Assembly (NCBI GenBank): GCA_948470475.1
Contig: OX419343.1
Location: 23,907,569-23,971,568, forward strand
Direction of reading: 5' to 3'
DNA: 64,000 nt
DNA from: Galaxea fascicularis
Lineage: Eukaryota; Cnidaria; Anthozoa; Scleractinia; Euphylliidae
The position numbers and the translations under genes are program-made. Positions 30,663 through 37,651 of the stretch are shown here, piece after piece; the first letter of the stretch is position 1; every line of letters starts with the position of its first letter. The notes under the pieces were generated by a model. It saw only the letters and a list, made by a program, of their open reading frames with translations. It had not been told where the DNA came from and ran no database searches.

Positions 30663-32045
30663 ATGAGTGAGGGAAGGACACCTGTCGCCACCACCTGGCA
30701 TCCCACCATGCAAATCTTCGACGTACCCCCGACGGATACTTCCTACGAAAAGTATCGCATGGTGTTGGTGAAAGCGGACAGCGGAGGCATTCAAACCATG
30801 CAATTTGTCATGTCGGGCGTCAACGAGTACGTGGACTTGAATCGGAGTTACTTCGAAATGGAATTTCAAATGAAACAACACGATGGCAACAACGTGGCAG
30901 CCGCGGACAATCTTTTCCCCGCCCAGAATTTGTGCCACACCATGATCAAACAATGCAGCGTCACCTTCAATGGCACGTTGATCAGTTCCCAGACGGACAC
31001 CTACCCGTACAAAGCTTACTTTGAGACCCTCATCAACAACGACCGCCTGGATGGAGAGACCCTCTTGCCTTTGCAGGGTTTCCAACAAGATGGATTGGAT
31101 GTGGCCACCCCCTTGACCGCCAACAACTTGGACGACGGGGGCCCTCATGCCGACTACACGGCTCTCAGTGCCACGCAAAAAGCTGCCGTGAAGGCCATGA
31201 AGAGAGAACAAGGGCACTACACGGATGGCAAACGACGCACGCTGTACTTCAAGCCGCACTCGGAAGCCTTTTACATGGGCAAACCCTTGGTACCCTTTGT
31301 AGAAGTGGTGGTGCGTTTCTTCTTCCACGAGCCGGCCTTCTTCCTCAACGGGGTGGCAGAGCAAGGCCGTTTGACGGACGCCGACATCAAAATCAAGTTT
31401 CACGTGTGTCAAGTGCAATTGTCCGACCCCCTCGCCAATACCTTGCAATTACAAAGAAACGAGGGGTTTTATGCCAAGTACCCCTTGGTGCGTTCGGAGA
31501 TTCGCACGTATGCCCTCCCTGCGGGTCAGACGGATTTTGACGAAGATCGCATCTTTCTCCACCGCGTGCCCGATCGGATGATCGTGGGGTTGTTGCACCA
31601 GAGCAGTTACAACGGCGACTACACGTACTCGCCGTTTGCCTTTCAACAGTTTGGGTTGCAGTGGATCAAACAGTTTGTGGACGGGGAAGAGTATCCCTAC
31701 GGCACGACCCTCGAATTGAATGCGGGCAATGGCAACAAAGATCTGGTGGGGTATTTCCGCTTCGTGCAGGCCACCTCGGCTTGGAAAGAAAGGCGACCCA
31801 ACCTGGTACGGCCCCAAGAGTGGGGGTACGGCAAGAATTGCACCTTGTACGTCTTCGACAACGTGGCCAGTGGGGATGCCGACGGCAAAATTCTCAACCC
31901 GCAAAAAGAGGGCAACGTGCGCGTGCAATTTCACTTGAATGCCGGGTTGGCTCACGTCGCCACGGTGGTCATTTACGGCGAATTTGAGAACGTCATGCAA
32001 ATCACCCACGACGGAGGCGTCCTGTACAACGCCTATGGTACATAA
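30663..32045 (+). CDS. mcp: major capsid protein (double jelly-roll type)
   Basis: 460 residues starting MSEGRTPVATTWHPTM. Polinton/adintovirus hexon-type features: an N-terminal block IFDVPPTDTSYEKY; GVNEYVDLNRSYFEMEF near residue 52; NLCHTMIKQCSVTFNG near 88, followed by TDTYPYKAYFETLINND; and a C-terminal FHLNAGLAHVATVVIYGEFENV. These are the conserved strands of the first jelly roll and the end of the second in this family (established knowledge). Trimers would build the icosahedral shell. The start is the ATG at 30663; upstream in-frame codons contain no ATG. The frame is intact. The TAA stop at 32043-32045 forms part of the CATAAAAG box of the protease gene. Confidence 0.9.
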   Translation: MSEGRTPVATTWHPTMQIFDVPPTDTSYEKYRMVLVKADSGGIQTMQFVMSGVNEYVDLNRSYFEMEFQMKQHDGNNVAAADNLFPAQNLCHTMIKQCSVTFNGTLISSQTDTYPYKAYFETLINNDRLDGETLLPLQGFQQDGLDVATPLTANNLDDGGPHADYTALSATQKAAVKAMKREQGHYTDGKRRTLYFKPHSEAFYMGKPLVPFVEVVVRFFFHEPAFFLNGVAEQGRLTDADIKIKFHVCQVQLSDPLANTLQLQRNEGFYAKYPLVRSEIRTYALPAGQTDFDEDRIFLHRVPDRMIVGLLHQSSYNGDYTYSPFAFQQFGLQWIKQFVDGEEYPYGTTLELNAGNGNKDLVGYFRFVQATSAWKERRPNLVRPQEWGYGKNCTLYVFDNVASGDADGKILNPQKEGNVRVQFHLNAGLAHVATVVIYGEFENVMQITHDGGVLYNAYGT

Positions 32046-32049
32046 AAGA
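32041..32049 (+). promoter_or_regulatory. CATAAAAGA box overlapping the capsid stop codon
   Basis: 42 nt before the protease ATG. The TAA inside the box is the stop of the capsid gene. Confidence 0.55.
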
Positions 32050-32082
32050 GCCATTAGAAGATAGACCCAGGTCAGTCCCACC

Positions 32083-32688
32083 ATGGAGTTGGTGCCCACC
32101 ACGGACGAACAGTTGCGGCATTTGGCCGAAGACGACCCCCACCTTGGTCCTCATTTTGCCGGGGTCTTTCCCAGCGACCGACTGCCCCCTCGACCCATCC
32201 GAGACCGTGCGCAAGGGTATATCGTCAACGTGGACCCTCACGATCGTCCCGGCAGTCATTGGATGGCCCTTTGGACGCCAGGCCCTGACGACGACGAAGA
32301 GGAGGAGACCTGCTTGGTGATGGACAGTTTTGGGTTACCGTTGTGGCGTTACGGGGCGCCTGCCCTGGAAGACTGGTTGGAAAAGCATTGGTCCACCCTT
32401 CGTTTCAACAGGCGCAGTTTGCAAGCCATCGACAGCAACACGTGCGGTGCCTATGCCCTCCTGTTTTTGGTGCATTTCAGTCTGGGAGGCACGTTACAGA
32501 CGTTTCAACAGTATTTTAGTCGTTACGATTTCGTGAAGAACGACGCTCGCGCGGCTGCCTGGTTCAAGCGGTTGGTGCGACGCGATTTGACGTGGCATCG
32601 TTTGACGGGCCCCATTCGCCAGAGTAACCACGTGCCCGTGCGTCTGATGGACATGCTCATGACGATGACGGGGAACCCGGAAGGCTAA
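32083..32688 (+). CDS. pro: adenain-like maturation cysteine protease
   Basis: 201 residues, Ulp1/adenain (C5/C48) fold. The catalytic set is visible in the right order: His59 in PGSHWMALW, Asp81 in VMDSFG, Gln114 in LQAIDSNT and Cys121 in NTCGAYAL. In adenoviruses and Polintons this enzyme processes virion precursors during assembly. The ATG at 32083 is in a good initiation context (ccaccATGg). The frame is intact, and two AATAAA signals follow at 32732 and 32747. Confidence 0.92.
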   Translation: MELVPTTDEQLRHLAEDDPHLGPHFAGVFPSDRLPPRPIRDRAQGYIVNVDPHDRPGSHWMALWTPGPDDDEEEETCLVMDSFGLPLWRYGAPALEDWLEKHWSTLRFNRRSLQAIDSNTCGAYALLFLVHFSLGGTLQTFQQYFSRYDFVKNDARAAAWFKRLVRRDLTWHRLTGPIRQSNHVPVRLMDMLMTMTGNPEG

Positions 32689-32731
32689 AACTACGATACC
32701 GTGTATTAACAACAACAACGAGGTCGTTCTT

Positions 32732-32752
32732 AATAAAACATTGAAAAATAAA
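32732..32752 (+). terminator. two poly(A) signals after the protease gene
   Basis: AATAAA at 32732-32737 and again at 32747-32752, 44-64 nt after the protease stop and just before the next TATA box. Confidence 0.6.
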
Positions 32753-32772
32753 AGTGGTGACTGTCCTTTGTC

Positions 32773-32783
32773 TATATAAAAGG
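32773..32783 (+). promoter_or_regulatory. TATATAAAAGG box
   Basis: 41 nt before the ATG at 32814. Confidence 0.6.
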
Positions 32784-32813
32784 GGGGCGCACTCTTAGGG
32801 AAACCATATCAGT

Positions 32814-33152
32814 ATGGCCCAACGACGCCTCGACTTGCAACCTGTGACGGGGCTCGTTCCTCCGCGACTGACCTCGGCGGTTCCCTTACCCAGTCAAGCC
32901 ACGTGGATGGGCATGATGCAACGGTTGCAGGCACAATACGGTCCCGACCCCGACCCACCTAGACGCGTGCGGAGCAAAAAGAACAAGATCAAGATGGTCA
33001 AAGACACCGTGACGTTGGCCGAGGTCTTTCGGAAACTCCCCAAGCCCTTGAAGACGCAAAAGGTGCCTCTCACGGGGCGTCTGACGTTGAATTCCATGCT
33101 CAGACGTCTGAAAGCGGGCAGTATAAAAATCGACGCCTTGCTGTGGAGTTGA
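32814..33152 (+). CDS. 112-residue protein of unknown function before the ATPase
   Basis: Starts MAQRRLDLQPVTGLVPPRL. The first half is proline-rich. The middle is basic (RRVRSKKNKIKMVKD, about 51-65). The C-terminal third is of amphipathic-helix type (LTLNSMLRRLKAGSIKIDALL). It has a well-formed TATA box and poly(A) signals just upstream, and ends six bases before the ATPase ATG. I do not recognise the family. A minor virion or scaffolding role would fit the position but is inference. Confidence 0.6.
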   Translation: MAQRRLDLQPVTGLVPPRLTSAVPLPSQATWMGMMQRLQAQYGPDPDPPRRVRSKKNKIKMVKDTVTLAEVFRKLPKPLKTQKVPLTGRLTLNSMLRRLKAGSIKIDALLWS

Positions 33153-33158
33153 ACAAAG

Positions 33159-33803
33159 ATGATTCGGACACCGAGTAGCCTGTTGGTGGTGGGACCCTCG
33201 GGGTGTGGCAAGACGGTATTTGTCACCAAACTCTTGAAAGCGCCTCACCGGTACTTTTGCGACGTGGTGCCCAACGTCCACTATTGTTACGGGGTGTGGC
33301 AAGAGGGCTTTCACCCATTGGCTCGACTGGGAGTACACATGCACAAAGGCATACCCGAGAGCGATCAATTACAACGTTGGTTCGGTCGCACGAAAGGAGG
33401 GGTCTTGGTCCTCGACGATCTGATGGAGGAAGGGGGCAACGACAAACGCGTGTTGGATCTGTTCACCAAAGACTCGCACCATCGCAACATCACCGTGCTG
33501 TATCTCTGTCAAGACATGTTTCCCTCTGGCAAGTACGCCAAGACCATTTCGCGTAATGCGCATTACATCGTGGCCTTCAAGAGTCCTCGCGATCAGTTGG
33601 GGTTCACCAACCTCATCAGGCAAGCCTTTCCCAAACATTGGCCCGACGTGTTAGACGTCTACGACACCGTGACGGCCCGACCTTTTGGGTACGTCTTCTT
33701 GGATCTGCATCCGGCCTCCGACGATACGTACCGGGTCTTTGCAGACCTCTTGGAGGACGAAGGGTACACCCGTGCCTTTGCCAAGCCCCACCGTCCGACA
33801 TAA
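33159..33803 (+). CDS. atp: FtsK/HerA-type genome-packaging ATPase
   Basis: 214 residues. Walker A is VGPSGCGKT (G12-T19); Walker B is GVLVLDDLM (D86, D87). Next comes an ITVLYLCQDMFP strand with a polar sensor residue, then a SPRDQLGF segment near 142-149. The size and layout match the packaging ATPases of Polintons and related viruses that pump DNA into the preformed capsid. The ATG is six bases after the previous stop. The TAA stop (33801-33803) lies within the CATAAAAGG box of the next gene. The last 30 bp were copied in the tandem duplication ending near 34320. Confidence 0.92.
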   Translation: MIRTPSSLLVVGPSGCGKTVFVTKLLKAPHRYFCDVVPNVHYCYGVWQEGFHPLARLGVHMHKGIPESDQLQRWFGRTKGGVLVLDDLMEEGGNDKRVLDLFTKDSHHRNITVLYLCQDMFPSGKYAKTISRNAHYIVAFKSPRDQLGFTNLIRQAFPKHWPDVLDVYDTVTARPFGYVFLDLHPASDDTYRVFADLLEDEGYTRAFAKPHRPT

Positions 33804-33807
33804 AAGG
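33799..33807 (+). promoter_or_regulatory. CATAAAAGG box overlapping the ATPase stop codon
   Basis: 39 nt before the ATG at 33838. Its TAA is the ATPase stop. It was duplicated with a one-base longer A run at 34321-34330. Confidence 0.55.
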
Positions 33808-33837
33808 GAACGCACTGCCTACGAGGGGTCACTCAAT

Positions 33838-34104
33838 ATGTCCAAGCAAAGAGTGTCGCGACGACGGACGACTCGACGGCGACGTCACGAGGGAGGCCTG
33901 TTTCCTCTCTTAGCCCTCCTGCCTGCAGCCATCGCGGCGGGCAAAGCGGCCGCTTTAGGAGCCGTCAGTGGTGCCGCGGGGTACGGCGCCAAAAAAGCCA
34001 TCGAGGCAGCCACAAAAAGGAAAAAGAGGAGGATAACGAGCGTGACAAAACGAGGGAACACCGTGTTAACACGTTATTCTGACGGTTCTACCTCATTGCG
34101 ATGA
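33838..34104 (+). CDS. pX-like basic/hydrophobic virion protein, copy 1
   Basis: 88 residues. The N-terminus is Arg-rich (SRRRTTRRRRH). A glycine-led hydrophobic helix follows (GGLFPLLALLPAAIAAGKAA, about 19-38), then an alanine/glycine stretch and a basic tail. An Arg-rich head followed by GG and a hydrophobic segment is the layout of adenovirus pX (mu precursor) and its Polinton counterparts, which condense DNA and may act on membranes (family knowledge). It has its own CATAAAAGG box. It is a tandem duplicate of the gene at 34369; the two diverge after the Lys-Lys-Ala segment. Confidence 0.7.
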   Translation: MSKQRVSRRRTTRRRRHEGGLFPLLALLPAAIAAGKAAALGAVSGAAGYGAKKAIEAATKRKKRRITSVTKRGNTVLTRYSDGSTSLR

Positions 34105-34143
34105 AATCACTCCAACATTGTTACCGTCCTCAAAACCTCAGAC

Positions 34144-34310
34144 CATGGCCAAACGTGCGATGATGACAAAGAAGAAGACCACGTCGGCGGAGACGACCCT
34201 CCACTTAGCAAGGGGAAGATGCCTCGGGTGGTGCAGCCCAAAAAAGCTTACGAGGTCATGCGCGACATGATTCGTGTTGTGAAAAACATCACGGTGCCTT
34301 TTCCAAACCC
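34144..34310 (+). pseudogene. truncated first copy of the core-like protein gene
   Basis: Matches the start of the gene at 34685 (accatggccaaacgtgcg, then the tcggcggagacgaccctccac block). A deletion has put the remainder out of frame, so the ATG frame ends at a TGA after 42 codons. The second half (KKAYEV-RDMI-VVKN) survives in another frame. The homology then ends at about 34300, where a copy of the ATPase 3' end begins. It is the left half of the local tandem duplication. Confidence 0.75.
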
Positions 34311-34320
34311 CACCGTCCGA

Positions 34321-34330
34321 CATAAAAAGG
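34321..34330 (+). promoter_or_regulatory. CATAAAAAGG box, duplicated
   Basis: 48 nt before the ATG at 34369; duplicate of the box at 33799. Confidence 0.5.
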
Positions 34331-34368
34331 GAACGCACTGCCTACGAGGGGTCACTCAACAAGCGAGC

Positions 34369-34650
34369 ATGCCCAAGCAAAGAGTGTCGCGACGACGGAC
34401 GACTCGACGGCGACGTCACAAGGGAGGCCTGTTTCCTCTACTAGCCCTCCTGCCTGCAGCCATCGCGGCGGGCAAAGCGGCTGCTGTAGGAGCCGTCAGT
34501 GGTGCCGCGGGGTACGGTGCCAAAAAAGCCCTGGAGGCCGCCACCAAAAAGCGGTACAATGCAAGCAGTGTAGAACGTGCTGCCATGAAACGACGGAGGT
34601 CTGGGTTGGTGCGTCACCCCGATGGTTCCACCTTTGCGTGGACGCGATAA
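34369..34650 (+). CDS. pX-like basic/hydrophobic virion protein, copy 2
   Basis: 93 residues, nearly identical to the 33838 protein through the Arg-rich head and the GGLFPLLALLPAAIAAGKAA helix. The C-terminal third is different (SSVERAAMKRRRSGLVRHP in part), ending near a shared DGST motif. It arose in a duplication of about 530 bp that also copied the ATPase 3' end and promoter. Both copies are intact, which suggests that both were usable when duplicated. Its TAA stop is inside the GATAAAAGG box of the next gene. Confidence 0.7.
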   Translation: MPKQRVSRRRTTRRRRHKGGLFPLLALLPAAIAAGKAAAVGAVSGAAGYGAKKALEAATKKRYNASSVERAAMKRRRSGLVRHPDGSTFAWTR

Positions 34651-34654
34651 AAGG
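34646..34654 (+). promoter_or_regulatory. GATAAAAGG box overlapping the pX-like copy 2 stop
   Basis: 39 nt before the ATG at 34685. TAA at 34648-34650 is the upstream stop codon. Confidence 0.5.
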
Positions 34655-34684
34655 GAAGAGACGCTGTCCTCGCAACCTCAGACC

Positions 34685-34990
34685 ATGGCCAAACGTGCGA
34701 CGACAAAGAAGAAGAAAACCACCTCTTCGACACGTCGGCGGAGACGACCCTCCACTCAGCGAGGGGGCAAGATGCCTTGGGTGGTGGATCCCAAAAAAGC
34801 CTATGAGGTCACGCGCGACATGATTGGTGCCGTCAAAAACACGGACATGACGAAGGCCAAACGGCAATACGACAGCATGAGAGCGGCCTGGCAGGCTCAC
34901 AAAGCAAGAGGGGGCAAACAATCGTGGCTCCAATACGCTCGATCGCAAGGTTTCATCGCCAAGAAAGCCAGCCCTTGTTGCCTCATGTGA
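34685..34990 (+). CDS. core-like basic protein with C-terminal CCLM
   Basis: 101 residues. The first 30 are extremely basic (KRATTKKKKTT, then a run of arginines). Next comes MPWVVDPKKAYEVTRDM, then a charged helical region. The basic head suggests DNA binding in the virion core. The last four residues, CCLM, fit a CaaX prenylation box, and a further Cys precedes the motif at most one residue away. I know of no precedent in this family, so this may be chance. The truncated duplicate at 34144 shows the same head. Confidence 0.65.
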   Translation: MAKRATTKKKKTTSSTRRRRRPSTQRGGKMPWVVDPKKAYEVTRDMIGAVKNTDMTKAKRQYDSMRAAWQAHKARGGKQSWLQYARSQGFIAKKASPCCLM

Positions 34991-35028
34991 CCAAAAAAAG
35001 CCCTGAACGTTGCCACAAGAAAAGAGGG

Positions 35029-35036
35029 TATAAAAG
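35029..35036 (+). promoter_or_regulatory. TATAAAAG box
   Basis: 48 nt before the ATG at 35077. Confidence 0.55.
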
Positions 35037-35076
35037 ACAACGTGGACCCTGGTCGACGCAGACGGTTCCCCTCGAG

Positions 35077-35394
35077 ATGAAACGTCTTAGACGTCAGTTG
35101 CCGTTTTTGGAAAGTCTGTTTCAAGATGCCCGCGGGCAATACCGTCACGACCTCCTACGGCACGCCAACGCCGATCAGATCAATGCCATCAGCGAATTGG
35201 TGTTGAACACGTTGAAAGGGCATGCTAGGGTCACCCCAGACGTCGTGGCCCGGTTGAAAAGGCATAAAAAGGTCTTGCGCGAGTTAGCCAAGCGGAAAAA
35301 TTCGGTGACCCGACGACGCGCTCTCTTGCTCCGACAGACGGGCAGTGGCTTATGGCGGGGACTGCAAGCGGTGTGTCGATGTCTCCAACGATGA
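35077..35394 (+). CDS. DQINAISEL-family small Polinton protein
   Basis: 105 residues. The core ADQINAISELVLNTLKG followed by RLKRHKKVLRELAKRKNS and RRRALLLRQTGSG is a pattern I recognise from a small protein common in Polintons and in cnidarian genomes. There it precedes a Gly-rich hydrophobic tail and is thought to belong to the virion (family knowledge, no assigned function). Here the tail is short and Arg/Cys-rich. Its TGA overlaps the next ATG as ATGA. Confidence 0.7.
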   Translation: MKRLRRQLPFLESLFQDARGQYRHDLLRHANADQINAISELVLNTLKGHARVTPDVVARLKRHKKVLRELAKRKNSVTRRRALLLRQTGSGLWRGLQAVCRCLQR

Positions 35395-35537
35395 GAGCTC
35401 TTGTGGCCTTGTTGCAAGCGGTCAAGGAAGAAAAAACAGTCGAGCCCTCGAAGGCCCGGCCGACAAGAACCTATAAGAGGTGGCAACATGAGTGTTGTGA
35501 ACTCAGACGACGCCTACTGTGCGACCCCTGTCGGTGA
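35391..35537 (+). CDS. 48-residue small ORF overlapping the previous stop
   Basis: ATG at 35391 overlaps the TGA of the upstream gene by four bases (ATGA). The product begins MRALVALLQAVKEEKTVEPSK. It is basic and has five cysteines near its end, four of them as C-C...C-x-x-C. There is no family I know. It could be translated by reinitiation or be chance. Confidence 0.35.
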   Translation: MRALVALLQAVKEEKTVEPSKARPTRTYKRWQHECCELRRRLLCDPCR

Positions 35538-35570
35538 AGCACGCGTGGCCGGTCGCATCACCGTCTCGTC

Positions 35571-36437
35571 ATGGAAGAAATGTTGATCGTACCCAAACGC
35601 GAATTCGCTCCTTGGGTGGCTAAACACAAGGCCGGTTTGTTGCAGAACCATCTGTTAACCCATGCGGCCACCTTGGCGGCCAAAGAGGAACGGTTGTTGA
35701 AGGATCCCCACCTGTCGCCTGCCGCCAAACGCATGAAGTTGAAGCCCGTATCGCGGGCCCTCCATCGAGCCACATAAGAACTGCGAACCTTGGACGTTCC
35801 CGCAGCAGGCACGGCGGGGACAGCCGACGATGACGAGGCCCCTGAAACGGATTTGGTGAGCAGTGCGTTCGACAAATGGATGCGACGCATGGTAAGAGTG
35901 GCCCAAAAAACGGAGGGGGGAACCCCCACAGGTAGGACCCCTGTCAAGACAACGGTGAGCAAGGCCATAGGGACGGACGTGAAACCCAAAGTGCCAAGAA
36001 AACCCAAACGGTTGTTCAAAAAGGCTAAAGAAGAAGAAGAAGAGGACTGGCCTCTCCCACCCCCTCCTTGGGTGGAAGTCAAAAAGGAAGACGAAGACGA
36101 CTGGTCCTTCCCACCCCCTCAGGAAGTGAAAGTGAAAAAGGAGGAGGAGGAAGAGCCTACTCGGAGCACCCCCTTTGATGCGTGGGACCTCGAACAGGGT
36201 AAACGCCGATTGAAAAAGACGCCCCAGATCGAGCGTCCAAGCGCCACGGGTGAGGATGATTTATGGGGGGCTGTCGCCAGGGCCATGGATAAAAGGCGAC
36301 GGGCCATGGAGGAAAAGTCGAAAACACCCTTGGCAGTGAGACGGTTGAGAACCCAACCAGGGTGGGAAGATTGGGAGCAAGGAAAGCGCACGCGACGCCG
36401 ACTCGATAAAGAGGACTACGATGAAGAGGACGAGTAA
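35571..36437 (+). pseudogene. acidic/proline-rich Polinton gene split by an in-frame TAA
   Basis: The first part (35571-35777, 68 codons) starts MEEMLIVPKREF, a beginning typical of a conserved Polinton virion-region protein (family knowledge). After TAA at 35775-35777 the same frame stays open for 219 codons to the stop at 36435-36437. That part holds an imperfect internal repeat of acidic and proline-rich units (EEDWPLPPPPWVEVKKED and DDWSFPPPQEVKVKKEE) and a basic C-terminus ending in an acidic run. The first ATG of the second part is at 35880. A nonsense mutation in one gene is the simplest reading; two separate genes is the alternative. The 3' end overlaps the PLA2 gene by 17 bp. Confidence 0.65.
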
Positions 36438-36780
36438 GCGACGATGCAACAAGCCCTCTGCTTCTCAGGGCGGCCGCGGGGTGGACGTGCAAAAATGGCT
36501 GGGAAAAACGGGCCTGGAATTTCATTGGCCGGGCTATCAGTACATGGGCCCCGGCACGCATTTCAAGAAACGTTTGAAACGCGGGGACCCGGGCATCAAC
36601 CAGTTGGACAAGATTGCCAAACAACACGACATCGACTACGACAAGGCCAAGACTTTGAGGGACAAGCATGCCGCCGATCGTCGCATGATCAAGGCCATCG
36701 AGGGATTGCCGGGCAAGCGGACCCTCACGGAAAGGATCGTCAAGAAAATCATGCAAACCAAAGTCAAGTTGAATGTTTGA
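36421..36780 (+). CDS. parvovirus-type phospholipase A2 domain protein
   Basis: 119 residues. The calcium-binding loop is YMGPGT (41-46) and the catalytic pair is His69-Asp70 in KQHDIDYDKA, joined by RLKRGDPGINQLDKIA. This is the VP1-unique-region type of secreted PLA2, which in parvoviruses lets the particle leave the endosome. Homologous domains occur in adintoviruses and Polintons (established knowledge). The N-terminus is basic and there is no signal peptide, as expected for a virion-internal enzyme. The ATG at 36421 lies in the 3' end of the previous gene. All key residues are present. Confidence 0.88.
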   Translation: MKRTSKRRCNKPSASQGGRGVDVQKWLGKTGLEFHWPGYQYMGPGTHFKKRLKRGDPGINQLDKIAKQHDIDYDKAKTLRDKHAADRRMIKAIEGLPGKRTLTERIVKKIMQTKVKLNV

Positions 36781-36977
36781 AACACTGTGTTTTTTAAAAA
36801 ACCAGGTTGAAAGGTTAAAATTAAAGGTTCTTTTTTCAAACCATCTACAACGTGTTTTTTTTTTTCTCTTTCAAAAACTATTTGCCATTGTTCGCAATAC
36901 CTGGTTACGATGCAGCGTCCAGCATGGGCCTCCCCTTTTACCCTTCGCCGGACTAAGAAGCCGAACCTCAAAGTTAG
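36781..36977. other. AT-rich stretch after PLA2
   Basis: Composition changes sharply to T-rich sequence (a run of 12 T at about 36855). No gene; possibly the 3' untranslated region of the PLA2 gene. Confidence 0.35.
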
Positions 36978-37205
36978 CTCAAAACCGATCTGGCCCGCCT
37001 CTACGTCTGACACAACACTCCGGACAAACCCGTGGTGGCCTTTAAAGGGGGCTCCACGGAAAAGACCTGCTTGGAAGACTTGGGCATCCCCCACCTGGAT
37101 TTGGAAGACCTTTCTGATCGGTTTCCGACCCATTTTCGATCACTTTCCATCCGTCACGATGCCCCGGTGACGTCCAAACCAATCCCCAGACACTTCAACA
37201 TGTGA
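36978..37205 (+). pseudogene. remnant coding region with internal TGA
   Basis: One frame reads DLARLYV, then TGA at 37008-37010, then about 64 codons including KPVVAFKGGSTEKTCLEDLG and LSIRHDAP, to TGA at 37203-37205. The pattern Phe/Tyr-Lys-Gly-Gly ... Leu-Gly-Ile-Pro ... Leu-Glu resembles the C-terminus of an uncharacterised protein family that I have seen in metazoan gene models. Function unknown. It is too short and interrupted to be active. Confidence 0.4.
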
Positions 37206-37501
37206 AGGTGGGATGCTACGGACCCCAAGTGGAAATAACCTCGCAGACCCCTATTTCTTAGAGAGGGACACTTCGTGACGTCTTACATGATGCACCGACA
37301 CCACCTCCCTGGGTGGGGTGGGATACCACTGACTCCAAGTGGAAATAGCCTAGCGGGCTTCTCTTTCTTAGGTGGGGACACTTCGTGACCTCCTACATGA
37401 TGCATCGACACCACCCCCTGGGTTGAGGTGGAATGCTACTGACTCCATGTGGAAATAACCTTGCAGGCCCCTATTTCTCAGAGGGGGACACTTCGTGACT
37501 T
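37203..37501. repeat. 110-bp tandem repeat, left part
   Basis: Units are marked by acacttcgtgac at about 37269, 37379 and 37489, exactly 110 bp apart, each with a ccaagtggaaata core. The array is interrupted by the Penelope element and resumes at 38972. Confidence 0.85.
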
Positions 37502-37565
37502 AGACATGGTTTGATGCTACTCTGGTTTGAAGTTTGATGAATGTAACTTAAAAAGTTACAATTCA

Positions 37566-37609
37566 CGACCCAACGTTTCGACACTCCTGTCTAGTGTCTT
37601 CATCAGGGG
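37566..37609 (-). ncRNA. hammerhead ribozyme-like motif at the Penelope 3' end
   Basis: Minus strand: CTGATGA (37600-37606), then a perfect 5-bp stem GACAC/GTGTC with a 9-nt loop (37580-37598), then GAAA (37576-37579) and ACGTTGGGTC. A two-pair stem III (AC/GT) would place the cleavage site after GTC. Penelope elements are known to carry such minimal hammerheads. Stem I pairing is only partial in my reading (GTGA with TCAC, offset by Cs). Confidence 0.6.
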
Positions 37610-37651
37610 TGATCTAGTGTTGCAAAAAGGAGCCTTTTATACGCTTACTAA

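Noticed and set aside
30543..32102. Long minus-strand ORFs opposite the capsid gene (301 and 217 codons)
   Set aside because: Antisense to the double jelly-roll capsid gene; low-complexity translations with no motif.
21475..36437. Alternative genetic code with TAA as sense
   Set aside because: Capsid, ATPase, pX-like and other intact genes of the same element end in TAA.
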